A DNA stretch of 64,000 nucleotides, from positions 1-64,000 of the forward strand of contig JALQPE010000386.1 in NCBI GenBank assembly GCA_030407315.1. Direction: 5' to 3'. The notes beneath the pieces were generated by a model. It searched no databases, had not been told where the DNA came from, and was given only the letters and a program-made list of their open reading frames with translations. Each line of letters starts with the position of its first letter. Within the stretch, counting starts at the first letter, position 1. The stretch comes from Asparagopsis taxiformis (lineage: Eukaryota > Rhodophyta > Florideophyceae > Bonnemaisoniales > Bonnemaisoniaceae). Both the position numbers and the translations under genes were made by a program. This document shows positions 20,311 through 31,800 of this stretch, piece after piece.

Positions 20311-23030
20311 TTTGCTGTAAGAAAACTGAATAGCAGTTCCGACAGCTTGTCCTGAGAAAGCAAATCCGCCTTAACGATGACTTTGCTGTAAGAAAACACA
20401 GTAATTACAGTTCCGACAGCTTGTCCTGAAAACCCGTCCTCCCACATAAGTTTATATTCTGTTACCTACCCTAGAGCTCTAATGACGTGCCCAGTCCCAA
20501 GTTTCGTACCTGGTGCTGGGCAGAATGGCTAATTAGCGTACTTCATTCTAAGGATGAAGTCGACATTCTGTCGCGTCTGCAGCCATAACATGCTGTTGGC
20601 GCCGATTACAGCGGTGATTACACCGTTTGTGACGTAGCCATCGGCGCCGATGATTTATGCGCCGTAACACTTCAACGCGCCTACCACACACGCAATGTAC
20701 TGTCATATTAGGTTTTCTCAAATCCTCGTCCGCCCACACGCTCAATTCATGCATGCATTCCCTCACCGCCTTCCACTCGCGTCACACGCACCCTTTCGCC
20801 CGTCTAAATGCCCCCTTGCCTTGACATCCCTCATATATCAACTGGTTCGACTCGCACCGCGTTGGTCCACTTAGCATGACCATAGTCGCCGCGCCCATTC
20901 TTCGACCACATTCGCCGTCCAGTCGCGCCCAATCCCAACTGCCGCACACATACATAAACGAGCTTCCCATGATCACTTCCGCCCGGGCTGTCCCAACGGG
21001 CATACGATGCCATCCATACTCTGTCCGCAGATGAGCTCAACTCCCTTGTGCCAATCACTTGACGCCATTCGCACCTTCCACACACCCACCTCGCTGTTTC
21101 TTACTATCCTTCACACACACCTCGCTCCTGCCCAATCACATCTTCCAGTCTGTCACACTCGGTGATGCCAATCCGTCCCAGTAACGAGGTCGCAATATCG
21201 TCGACCTCGCTATTGAGACAATGTAAACAAAGAGGTTTTTCACCACACCCTGTGATCCATGACTTGACCAACTGAGACCGTGAGCCGGATAACGTTGAAA
21301 TGTTTATTCTTGAACTGCATCTTGAGATGTATTGAACACTTGCGCAGCAGTCCCCCATCCCTGGACAGCGAGCCAGTCGTTGCACTCGGGTGTCAATCAA
21401 GTGAATGCAGTGTGTCAACGTGCCTTGTACAAAAACTTGGACCGGCTCTTGCGCCCCTGCCACTGCTCAAGCGTATCCAGATACTTGAGTGTGCCAGTCC
21501 AGAGTCTTAATATTCAGGTTGATGCATGTGAGCTGCCAAAATAGTCCAAATGGAACATATGACGATTTACGCCGAACAAACATGTTGTCCTGCACAGCGT
21601 TGTTCTCTAGTGTTGCGCACTACACCATCTATCCCTTACTATCTAAACGAACAGCTTAAAAATGCTACATCTACAAGCACCAGTGGTGGACTGGGCTCGT
21701 CTGTCTTCCAAGAGTTTCCAGAATGGGATGTGGATATGGTTATGACTTCAACGACAACAGCGTGTGGTGAATGATGAGCGAAAAGTTTGTTTACTCGTTG
21801 CTTTCACTCGCAGTCTGCCCTGCGTCATGGTGCAATGCGATACAAATTGCTACTGGGAAAGAAGCTTTACAGAGTGAGGCAATGGTAAGGTGTCGGATAC
21901 ATACCGACGCTTCTCATACAAAGCTATATTTGTAAAAGTCAGTAGTATACAGTGTACGTGAGCATTGCATTGCATCGCATCTAGTAAGCGCGCACACGAA
22001 CGCACAAATACAGATGCACGCACTGGCGATTGATTCACAACGAGCGCAACTAGTCCACAACAACCATTTGATTGAAGCTCTCCGGGTGATTCTAGCAGCA
22101 ACGCATCTGCAATGGTTACGACACTAAGCTGTTGGAAAGGACCTGCAAGCAAGTTTCAAACACAAGGCCACACCAGCAGCAGAAAGAAAAAGTACATTTG
22201 TAATGAAATGCCACCGATATATTGCCTCCATCTTGGTTTCAGTGTTAGTTTGTGTAGAGCTGCCGCTGTGGTGAATAAGAGCGTTCCGTGTTTCAACAAG
22301 CGTATTAAGAAATACATATGTGACTGTGAGCGACATGCGGTGGCATGTTGTTGCGTTACAGACGGTTAGATGATGATGTGAGGGAAGCAGCGATGCAAGA
22401 ACTAGGCGCACATGTAACGCCAACAAAGATGCACACTGTGTTGCATTGAGAGTGCTGCGCGATGTTGGGGCGAGAGAGGAGGTCGACGTGGTGCAGACAT
22501 CACACATCATTCCATTCAATTATATTCCACCAATACCCGTCAGGTGTATAGAAACTGTATGATTTCTCCCCAGACTCATCTCCCATCACTCCAGTAATCC
22601 CACTATCACCATTCCCACTCACGTTTCCATGGTACTCATGTACGTCACACATAGCGTAACCCGTCATCTTCTTAGGACCAGGATTGGACAAAGCAGTGGC
22701 GTCTTGGAGTCACCGGGACACCATCTGAGAGGTAGGAGTCTCCCCGACTGGTACTGTGACGAATGTGAACCACATCGGGGGTCATCGTAGTTGACTGTGT
22801 AGAGCTCATCGCCATCCCCTCGCTTAGTATCGAGCATAGCTTGTGAAATTCTAGGAAGCTTACTTGAATTAGATACATTTTTCAGTCCTAATGTTTGTCC
22901 ATAAAGCTAGGCTCCTCTTCGGCAGTAGGCACGAGACCGAAATGGGTGAATTGACTCGTGAGAAAGCGAGCAGACGTATCAATCTTTCCGTAACTAGTGA
23001 CATCGTAATCATATCGTTGAAATAACACGT
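20310..23030. other. Long stretch without recognisable genes
   Basis: About 2.7 kb of mostly unique sequence. The minus-strand frames at 20831-21085 and 21104-21463 have plausible amino-acid composition (for example HCLNSEVDDIATSLLGRIGI), as does 22500-22691, but none shows a domain or connects into a longer gene. I cannot assign anything here. Short AT-rich and CA-rich tracts occur near 21950-22030. Confidence 0.5.
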
Positions 23031-23036
23031 GTGAGA

Positions 23037-23790
23037 TTAATGGTGTGACCAGTAAAGATGCATGTACAAACGGATTGCAATGACAGTTGGAAGAACTGCC
23101 GGGTCGCTCGAATAGGCCTTCCAGGCTTGCAAAAAAGTGAGAACGGCACGCGCATTACGCAACGCCGCACGGTTGAGACAGGCGGGAAGATTGACATGCA
23201 AAATGGCCAGCATAAACAGGGAGGTCTGCAGAACAACGTGGACATTTTGTGCACAAAAGCGGTGCAAAAGCTGTGTCTCGGCGTGTCGAAACTCGAGCAC
23301 GACCGCCGACATGACGTGAAAAATGTGCACGTGTTCCTCAGAGAAGACGCGACGGAGGTCGAGCCACCTAGAGTCGCGCAGTGACGATCACACATTTGCC
23401 ATCGCAAAGTGGCACGCGTGCGCGAAGAAAAAGAGCCCGGAGGTGGTGAAGGGGGAGCGCGAGCGCGAGAAGCGGGATTCAAAAGGCGTCAATGCGCTGT
23501 GCGTCATCGGTGAACATCAACCAATCGGTTTGGAAGCGACGATGCAGCGTGGTAGCGACGAACAGAAGCGCGTGTGGCGTCGCATTGGTGTCAATCAATT
23601 GCGTGCGTATGGACTGTGCGGATTGCCAACTACGCAAGGCGATGAGATAACGATCCGCTTGCGATACTTGTTTGCCACGGTCGAGTGTGGTCAATTGACC
23701 ACACTAGCATTAATGCTACTTGCACATTGGCGAGAGTGAACTGATGATTGGTTGTCATGAATTGTGGTTGGCGGCTTGATCCATGAAATT
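23037..23790 (-). pseudogene. Decayed importin-beta-family fragment (importin-13/transportin-3-like N-terminus)
   Basis: Reading leftward, three frames can be chained. The first, near 23700-23750, gives FTLANVQVALMLVW, like the opening helix of importin-13/transportin-3 proteins. The second (to 23479) gives QADRYLIALRSWQSAQSIRT and LLFVATTLHRRFQTDW, which has the importin-beta N-terminal pattern of a tryptophan-containing helix followed by FAAxTL. The third (23330 to 23037) gives VVLQTSLFMLAILHVNLP and ARAVLTFLQAW, like the next HEAT repeat. Stops and frame changes separate them, so it is either a broken gene or one with small introns; no clear splice sites were found. The family assignment rests on pattern only. 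Confidence 0.35.
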
Positions 23791-23799
23791 TTTTGTTGG

Positions 23800-24560
23800 A
23801 TATATTGTTGAAAGCGTGTGTTTTGTGGCGTGAGGCGTTTGGAAAATCTTGCAATCAGCCTTTCTGTGCGCCAGAAAAACCCATTTCCGAACAGCTGTCT
23901 CAACACACGTTCTGCTCGACAATTGGCTGTTTCGCATACTGGCGATGTTCACATTGTCAGCATCTCTCACACATGTACAAGTCGCAGGATTCAACATGGA
24001 GACGGCACCAGAGGAGATAACAGCTGTTTACGCTTTGGTTCACTCGGCGCATCGCGACTATGATCGCAAATAGCTCTCGAATTGAGAAAGTAATCAACTA
24101 TGGAACACTCTTCCGTATCTGTTTCAGTTCCTTCACGGAAGCCTCAGTGATTAGCTCGAAAAGCTCTTTCTGCACCAATTTTGTGCATCGCTGCTCCCAT
24201 TCGTGAACTCCTATTTATTCCCAACTTCCGTTCGGAAATTGAGGAATATGACGTCACATTCCTCAGCGATTGCAGGCCCTTCAGCACGATTCTAATTGTC
24301 ATCGCACTAAAATCGATAGTGTCATCTCCTATCCCAACTGACATAAACATGATTCTATTCTCTATTGGCAGAATAGGCTTCACTGAGACTAGAAACCTCA
24401 ATCCCATTCTAGGTCGGTCGATCTGCTATCCTCTTTCATTTATCCTCCCTCGTACTAACTTCGCTACCTACAAATATCTGTAAAGCTCGACCACAATTAC
24501 TATCTTCGTATACCACACACCATTACACCATTCCAATATTTACCTTCACACCAACACTAT
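23800..24560. other. Intergenic, nothing recognised
   Basis: Unique sequence. Frames at 24144-24407 (minus) and 24181-24483 (plus) overlap each other and neither shows a domain. No repeats or RNA genes seen. Confidence 0.5.
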
Positions 24561-24649
24561 GCTCCATATTTCCTCTCAAGTCCACTCCACGAGACAGTGT
24601 TGTGAACCAATACACGGTACTACCCGCAGACAATACAATTTGCTATCTA

Positions 24650-24940
24650 CACTACTGTCTACAGATTTACCCAGACAGTGCAGTAATACAATACAATGCA
24701 CTGCCTCAGACAGTAAAATGTACTGTCTGCACATACTGTCTGGCGGCAACACTTCCGGACAGTAAAATTTACTGTTCTGGACAGTAAATTTTACTGTTTT
24801 TGGTACTGCCCAGATTTCGTGCCAGTTTATTGCTGCAGCAGTATTCTGAAATTTCCAGACAGTAAATTTTACTGTCTCCGCGCACTGTCTTGGCCAGACA
24901 GTAATTTTTACTGTCTCAGACAGTAAATTTACTGTCTTTT
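24650..24940. repeat. Cluster of ACAGTAAA/TTTACTGT palindromes
   Basis: Short palindromes of the form ACAGTAAATTTTACTGT occur at 24759-24775, 24781-24797, 24858-24876, 24896-24915 and 24918-24937, with looser versions (CAGACAGTAAAATGTACTGTC) from about 24712. Spacing is irregular. Such dense inverted motifs could be the subterminal region of a DNA transposon or a foldback unit. No matching second end is visible in the window. Confidence 0.8.
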
Positions 24941-25007
24941 TTCATTCCCAACACCGTAGTGATGCTTTTCTTCTCATCCATGGGTACTGACATCTGCGAG
25001 ATGTGAG

Positions 25008-25235
25008 TCACATGTTCTCCAGGCTTGCACCATAGCCTCCTCCACCACCTCCGTTAATGGCAACATGTGAGATGTCAGTACCGGACAAGTTCTCCAGGCT
25101 TCCTCCGTAGCCACCTCCTCCACCTCCGTCTGTGGGAATCAACACAACATCACCACTGCGTCTTACCTCACATCCACATCTCTCCGGGATGAAAACGGAC
25201 GGACGACATAGGGTTTGTAGACGTTTAGAATCTTG
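25008..25235 (-). pseudogene. Glycine-rich reading frame without a start
   Basis: The minus strand is open from just after a stop at 25236-25238 to the stop at 25008-25010, about 75 codons, but has no ATG. It reads RPSVFIPERCGCEVRRSGDV, then VLIPTDGGGGGGYGGSLENL, then SGTDISHVAINGGGGGGYGA and SLENM. The two GGGGGGYG-SLEN units are a translated direct repeat whose wobble positions differ, which is a coding-like sign. It may be the last exon or a remnant of a glycine-rich secreted or wall protein; that is a guess. No neighbour supports a function. Confidence 0.35.
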
Positions 25236-25619
25236 TTAGAAAAAAGTAAACGAAAGAGAAGTTCTCTTTCATGGAATGATATCTCGTCCCTGTCGCAATA
25301 TGTTCCATTTTCATTTTCTCGGGTTGCACACCCATCATGGGTGATCAAGGCCTGGATCGAACCCTCCGAGGGTCTTCGATGGATAGGACAGATTGTGGAA
25401 GGCTTTTAAGCCTGTGACCAAGCGGCTATTGATTGGTTGGAGGAAGGAAATTACAGAGGAAATATAGCTGAGTACGGTGCTCGCGATAGCTGTTAGGTTA
25501 AAGTCAAATATGTTTTTCGATTATTTTTCGTACGGAAATGACTTCGAAAAGACGATGGAGAGCATCGTCATGAAGGAGAGGATTCTTTCTGCTTGTTAGA
25601 ATCGGTTTAGAGGAGATAG

Positions 25620-26178
25620 CTAATGCATTACTGGCCAGCCCAGAACTTGTAGAATTTCGGGCACAAAAAATCTTGCAAAAATCAACGATTTGGCGGTCGA
25701 TTGTGCCGTACGGCACACCCCCATCTCAAAAACATGTTCACATGTGCATGTTTTTGAGAATAGCCCAATTTTAATTCAAATCAAGGTGTCTAATTTGGCC
25801 AGAACGGCCCCAGGCACCGGCCGCCGCCCCGAGTGGGGTTGTCACTGGCTTCTGTAGGCACTAACTGTAAGGCTAAATGGCGTCTGACGAAGGGTCAATT
25901 TCAGGCTCAATACGCCAGGGACAGGTCTTGGTCCTTGTTCCATCATGGTCCCGCCTCACTCTCTCACGACCAACCTGAACTGGACGTCCGGTGGATGTCC
26001 AGCTCGATTGCACTGCTGGCCAGCCCAGAAATTCTAAAATTTCGGGCACAAAAAATCTTGCAAAAATCAACGATTTGGGCGGGTCGATTGTGCCGTACGG
26101 CACACCCCCATCTCAAAAACATGTTCACATGTGCATGTTTTTGAGAATAGCCCAAATTTTAACTCAAATCAGGGTGTT
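25620..26178 (+). repeat. Two R501 copies upstream of the ParB-oxygenase gene
   Basis: A partial monomer (hairpin 25725-25758) continues through the GGCCAGAACGGCCCCAGG block into a second monomer starting at GGACGTCCGGTGGATGTCC (about 25982; hairpin 26112-26145). The second is cut at about 26178, where AATCAGGGTGT is followed by unrelated sequence instead of CTAATTTGGCC. That breakpoint marks the left edge of the unique segment carrying the gene. Confidence 0.9.
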
Positions 26179-26520
26179 CCCCGGATAAAGGGGTGCTCGC
26201 AGCCGCCCCAAAAGCCGCCTAGCTTGACAGCTGTAATTTTAACACATTACACATCAAGGACACTGCCTGCTTCACGCCACCTCGTCAGGTTTCGAGAGCC
26301 CGACTCGGGCCCGTTCCGAACGGACACTCACATCTCGATTGCCTGTCTTGCATTCCAGCGGTCACGATAGGTGTGTACCTAACAAAATTTCGGTTGTATT
26401 GTATTATTATTTCCAGCGATTGGCGTTCACGACCATTCTTCAAGCAACGTGAAACCTACCATCCACATCACTCGAATACGTCAACGTCAACCATCTCTTT
26501 TCCTTTCCAACTCAACAACC

Positions 26521-29500
26521 ATGGCGGATACGCATTTCAGCAGTTTGTTTTCAACGGTTTGCGGCGATCAAGTGAGCGCGTCAGCGGAGTCGCGCGGACT
26601 CAAGCGCGGCGTCGATGTTGACTTGTTTGCGGACGTGGACGGTGCGGCTGTGCATATTGGGACGGCTTCGGTGAGCACTGCTGGTGGCGATGTTGGCCTT
26701 CCGCGCACGCTGCACAACCACAAGCTGCCGGAAACCGACGAGGCCGACTACATCGTCGTGCGCAACATTGCGACTAAGGACAAGTTCAAGGACCTCCCGT
26801 TCCCGTACATGTTTGATGGCGCCGAGGGACCGCCGGAGACGATGGGTGGAGCATACGCCGCGGCGTTTTACCCTTGGGATACTCGGATGATGCGCCCCGC
26901 TGCGGAGGATGGCCCTAGCGACATTCGTACCCCTGCTGCAGCGTCAAACTTCAACGCAGCGACGAACCAGGCCAGCTCGGGACGGATGCCCAGTACCGGT
27001 CCGGCAGGCGAAATCACTGGTTCGGGGGGTACGAAGCATCCAGCACGCTCCGTCCCGGTTTCGGGAGGCACGAAGCGCCCTGCTCGCTCTGCAAGACCCT
27101 CCAGTGGAGGCACGAAGCACCCTGCTCGCTCCAACGTCACCGAAGCTACTACGCAGGACGTAACCGAAGTGGACGACGAACCGGAGGTGGCGGAAAGCAT
27201 TCGTGAGCAGCAGGGGACGCAAATTACGGTGCCCAAGTTTGTGACGTCGGATTACGTCGGAGAAGGAGCGACTGTGCTGGTGAGGCAGCTAGTGGAACCG
27301 GCCGTGACCCTTCGGGATGTGAAAGAAGACCACGTGGAGGACCTGCGCAACAATATGTTGGCTGTGGGGTATGTGAGCTCTTCGCGTATCACTGTGACGG
27401 TGCTGAGGTCGCAGAACACGCATCTGCCCGCCGACACGCGTCTGTTCCAGAATGGCAAATTCCATGCCAATGCGAACGTGACCGTGATCGACGGACTGCA
27501 TCGTCTCAATGCTATGCATAGCATTGCCGATGACTTCACGCGCGTCACCCGTATGCACAGAACCAAGCTGTCACAGGACGCAAACCGCTTGCGCTGGGTT
27601 ACTCAGCCTCTGGATGTGTACTACCTTCGCCGCAAGGACGACAGTGATCTTCAGCCTCATGAGATCATCCACAAGAGTGCAGAGTCGAACCATACGACTG
27701 GGACGCAACTGACGGAGCGCTCCCTGGTTCGAATCTTGTCGTCCATCCAGCAGTTCATCCGTACGATTGCTGTTGCAAATAACGTGGAAAACGCTGGCGA
27801 CTTGCGTGAGTCTGATGTCATCCGAACATTGTTCGAGGCGCAGTTCATGGGGATGATGAATTCAACGAACACGGCCCGGCGGTGGACGCGTTTGGCTATA
27901 GCAACGCTGAAGCATCCTGTTCTCGACGAAGTGTTGCGTGAGCTGAACAATTCCGAGCGCCGCAACGAGATTGGGATAACGCACCTGGACCACAAGATAG
28001 TGCGCGAGTTGCTGGAAGAAAACTTTGTCTTCGTCTTGCGTGGTCTTTCGGAGTACTTGAACCCTGCTCATGGTGGACGTCCGGATGGACGCTTTGACGT
28101 GAACGACTTCTATACATACGTCCGTCGCGTGACTGCAATAGCAAATTCTCTGTACGCTGCGTATGGGCGCCCAAAGAGTATTATGCGCAAGTCATTTCTG
28201 AGCACAGAGATGGCAATTGGGTCGGTTAAGCAGCCGAAGGAGTTGCAATGGCATCTCACCAATGCCATTGCAATGTATAGAGGGGACGACCGGAGCAGTG
28301 AGGTTCGAATGCGACGGAGAACCACGCGTTTACAGGATTTGGAAACGAACTTGAAAGAGTTTTTCAATCCGACATTGAAGAAGAAGACTAAGGCTCGACG
28401 CAAACGCCGCCCTTCTGCTGCCAATGTGAGACTCACTCACAAGAAGCAGCGGAATGTCGAACATGAGCCTGCTTCGCATGGCATCCGCCGCCGTTCACAG
28501 CGACTTCGCTCGACGGGGAGCACACGCCTCGAGGAAGAAGAGCCGGTTGTGGTACAACAATCCGCCGGGGAAGAAGAGCAGGCCGTTGTTGATAAACCCA
28601 CCGATCAACAACAAGCCACTGCTTCCGGTGATGAGGTTGACGAAGACTCCGCCCGTTCCCCCGATTCTGCCGTTGAGATTGTCCCCCAAGATAACCAACG
28701 TGCTGGTGCGACTCCCTCCAACCAAGAATCTGTCCATACCGCTTCGGACGAGGAAGACAAACAGGGTGCAGACGTGGGCCAAGTCGAAAGCAAGGGGGTC
28801 CGCGAAGTGACAATTACATTCACTGTTCCGGAAGGAGTGGAAGTCGATGAAGACGGTTACATCGTTCGTGACTCTCCTTCTGAACACGACCTCCTGTTCG
28901 ACGACCGGATGCCATCTCTTCCCGACGATTTCGAAGTCAAAGACCGAGCTGAAGGGCATCATCTGGCGCAGCGTCCCGCGGACGTCATCGCATCGGTGAG
29001 GGTTGGCTGTCTGCCCCCGATTGAGCTCAGGTTGTTATTGGAGAGTGTGGAAATCGATGAGGAGGGCAGAGAGGTGAGGTATTTGAAACAAGTGGCGATG
29101 GACCCTGTGTTTGAGGGGCTGCATATTCCGGAACAACATCGGGCTCGTCATCTTGTTTTCGAGATCGACACCATCTATCCGATGTTTTTCGCAGCGTGGA
29201 AGATGGCTGCCAAGGCGATGTGTGAGCCTACATCGACGTTTCTACCCTCGAGGCTGGACTTCGCCCAGGTTGCGCGAATGTCTACAAGCTGGAAGGATTC
29301 GTATGAGGCCGGCACTGGTATGGCGTACTTCCACAATTGCCGAACGGAAATCAACGAGCGAGGGTATACGGTGATGCACAATTTCGCGGATGTAAGCTAC
29401 CTCGATGCGTCGGACAAGTTCCCATTTGACTTGGGTCTCATGGAAGAAATTCCTAACCAGGAATTGTTTCGGTACTTTTTGGGAACGTGGGAGGGGGAGG

Positions 29501-30477
29501 AGGTGCACAAGGACCCTGGGAACCGGCAGCTGTGGAGTCCCATTGTCAATACTGGGGACGATGAAAACAGATGAGAAGAACCGGAATGAGGGGAGGGCTC
29601 GCTTCACGTCTACGCGCCACTGCCTGGTTGACTATGCCGAGAACGATGAGACGCATATCGACCGGTTCAAGTTTGTGACGCGGCGAGCCCTGCTGGATGT
29701 GTGGTTGGGAATCCTTGTCCGGCTGATAGGGCTGGAGGAGTGCGGTTTACCGGGAGAAAAACTTGTCATGCCGGCATCTGGGGGACGGTTTTTGATAACG
29801 GGAAAGGGGTGTCCTCGGCAGGTCCCACACAATGATTTCCCTGTTCCTCCTCGCGACCGCAAAGATCAACTTCCGGGTTACTTTGTTATTGCCAACGGAG
29901 ATGACCCATTCCCTATCTGGGTGTGTCCAGGGTCCCACAAGTACGTCTTTTCCAAAGCGCTGGAATTAGATATGTACGCCAAGACGATGAAGCTGAAGAA
30001 GGTAATCGTTCCGCCACGTTCAGTCTTCATCGGTCACGGCCATGTACAACATGCCGGGGCAGGGCATGTCGACAGAGTTGTGTCACACACGACAACGAGG
30101 TATCACACGTATTTCAGGAATGCGTCGTATCCGATTCCCGACAATGTTTCGTTTGGTTTCATCAGGCGGTTGGGATTCGAAGAAGAAGTAATCGCCAATG
30201 CTCCGCGCCGGTCTGCCAGGCAAAGTCAACCGGCACCTGTCAATGTTCGCCACAAGACAGTTGTTCCCATCCCGGTCAAGAAAGATCGTAGGCCGAAGAC
30301 AGGGCAACTCGGAATCATGCGGATGAAGACGACAGAAGCTCCCAAGAAGAGAACCCTCACACCGGGTCAAAATTCATCTTGAGCTATTCAACTCCACAGT
30401 TGCCGATAACGCCTATTCTGCCGGGAGATCCTGAATATAGTGAGGACGAAGAGGAAGAAGAATTTTCCGACGGCTAG
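26521..30477 (+). pseudogene. ParB-like domain plus 2OG-Fe(II) oxygenase gene, two frameshifts
   Basis: The ATG at 26521 (context AACCATGG) is preferred to one at 26449. The protein starts with a low-complexity region holding three SGGTKHPAR-type repeats (about residues 170-210), then a domain with VIDGLHRLNAM (DGLHR at residues 324-328), the DGxHR motif of ParB/sulfiredoxin-fold proteins. A helical region follows (RRWTRLAIATL), then a basic stretch (KKKTKARRKRRP, near 28380), a Glu/Asp/Gln-rich linker, and an oxygenase domain. The first frame ends at 29574; coding continues one frame over, with HND (29828-29836) as HxD, WVCPGSH, and distal HVQHAG with a following Arg-Tyr-His. That frame stops at 30382, but an acidic tail (PGDPEYSEDEEEEEF) resumes the first frame to the stop at 30475-30477. 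Activity on DNA bases or a partitioning role is speculation. Family recognition of both domains is by motif; I am confident of HxD and DGLHR. Confidence 0.75.
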
Positions 30478-30740
30478 ATAGCTTAACAACTACTACTTTG
30501 GTAAACAATTATCGAGAATATAATCATCTCCTTTATCACTTCCAATCTATGAACCTAGTATAATGTACTTCCGTTCCATGCTTTCAAACTAGATTGTCCA
30601 TTCCCTCGTGGGTTGGAGCATGATTTCCAGGACGATTCCCTCACATCTCTAGACTCGATGGTCTATGGTAGAAATAGCAGAACAATTGGGTTTGTACGTG
30701 CTTCATCGCCCACTTGCTTCCGGTAATGGGTGGACGTGCA
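30478..30740. other. 3' flank of the ParB-oxygenase gene
   Basis: AT-rich 260 bp between the acidic tail of the gene and the next R501 copy. No clear terminal inverted repeat pairs it with the 26178-26450 segment, so the gene cannot be delimited as a mobile unit from this window alone. Confidence 0.5.
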
Positions 30741-30754
30741 CGATACACGATCAA

Positions 30755-31800
30755 CCTGAAATGGACGTCCGGTGGATGTCCAGCTCAGATGCATTGCTGG
30801 CCAGCCCAGAAACTCTACAATTCAGGGCAGAAAAAAATATTGCAAAAAACATCGATTTGGGCGGTCGATTGTGCCGTACGGCACACCCCCATCTCAAAAA
30901 CATGTTCACATGTGCATGTTTTTGAGAATAGCCCAAATTTTAATTCAAATCAGGGTGTCTAATTTGGCCACAACGGCCCCAGGAACCGGAGCCGCCGCCC
31001 CGAGCGGGGTCATCACTGGCTTCTGTAAGCACTAACTGTGAGGCTAAATGGCGCCGAAAGATGGGTCGATTCCAGGCTTCAAGCCTAAGTTATGCTAGGT
31101 ACGCATCTTCTTCCGTGTTTCATAATGGTCCCGCCTTACTCCCTCAACACAAACACTACTCACCTATCACGTTACTCATATTCCGTGTACTTTGTATTAG
31201 TAGTGAACCCGCTGGCTTAGTTTCTGCAATGCGTGGATGTAGGCAGCACACGACCAACCTGAAATGGACGTCCGGTGGATGTCCAGCTCAGATGCACTGC
31301 TGGCCAGCCCAGAAATTCTAAAATTTCGGGCACAAAAAATCTTGCAAAAATCAACGATTTGGGCGGTCGATTGTGCCGTACGGCACACCCCCATCTCAAA
31401 AACATGTTCACATGTGCATGTTTTTGAGAATAGCCCAAATTTTAATTCAAATCAGGGTGTCTAATTTGGCCACAACGGCCCCAGGAACCGACCGCCGGCC
31501 CCGATCGGGGCTATCACTGGCGTCTGTAAGCACCAACTGTAAGCCGGAGCCGGCTGCCGCCCCGATCGGGGCTATCACTGGCTTCTATTAGCACCAACTG
31601 TAAGCCAAAATCGCGTCTCACGAAGGGTCGATTTCAGGCTCAACACGTCAGGGAAAGGTCTTGGTCCTTGTTTCATCATGGTCCCGCCCCACCCTCTCGC
31701 GACCAACCTGAAATGGACGTCCGGTGGATGTCCAGCTCGATTGCATTGCTGGCCAGCCCAGAAATTCTAAAATTTCCGAAAAATCAATTTGTGGCCCAGC
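30755..31800 (+). repeat. R501 copies downstream of the ParB-oxygenase gene
   Basis: Monomers with hairpins at 30893-30926 and 31395-31428, plus a third start at about 31715 that runs into the 1.8-kb duplication. Near 31535-31590 a 60-bp piece (CCGCCCCGATCGGGGCTATC) is locally duplicated within a monomer. Confidence 0.9.

Noticed and set aside
21104..21463. 119-codon minus-strand frame with protein-like composition
   Set aside because: No domain, no continuation up- or downstream, and no repeat copy to test conservation.
22124..22519. 131-codon minus-strand frame
   Set aside because: Low-information Ser/Thr/Leu composition and no homologous pattern recognised.
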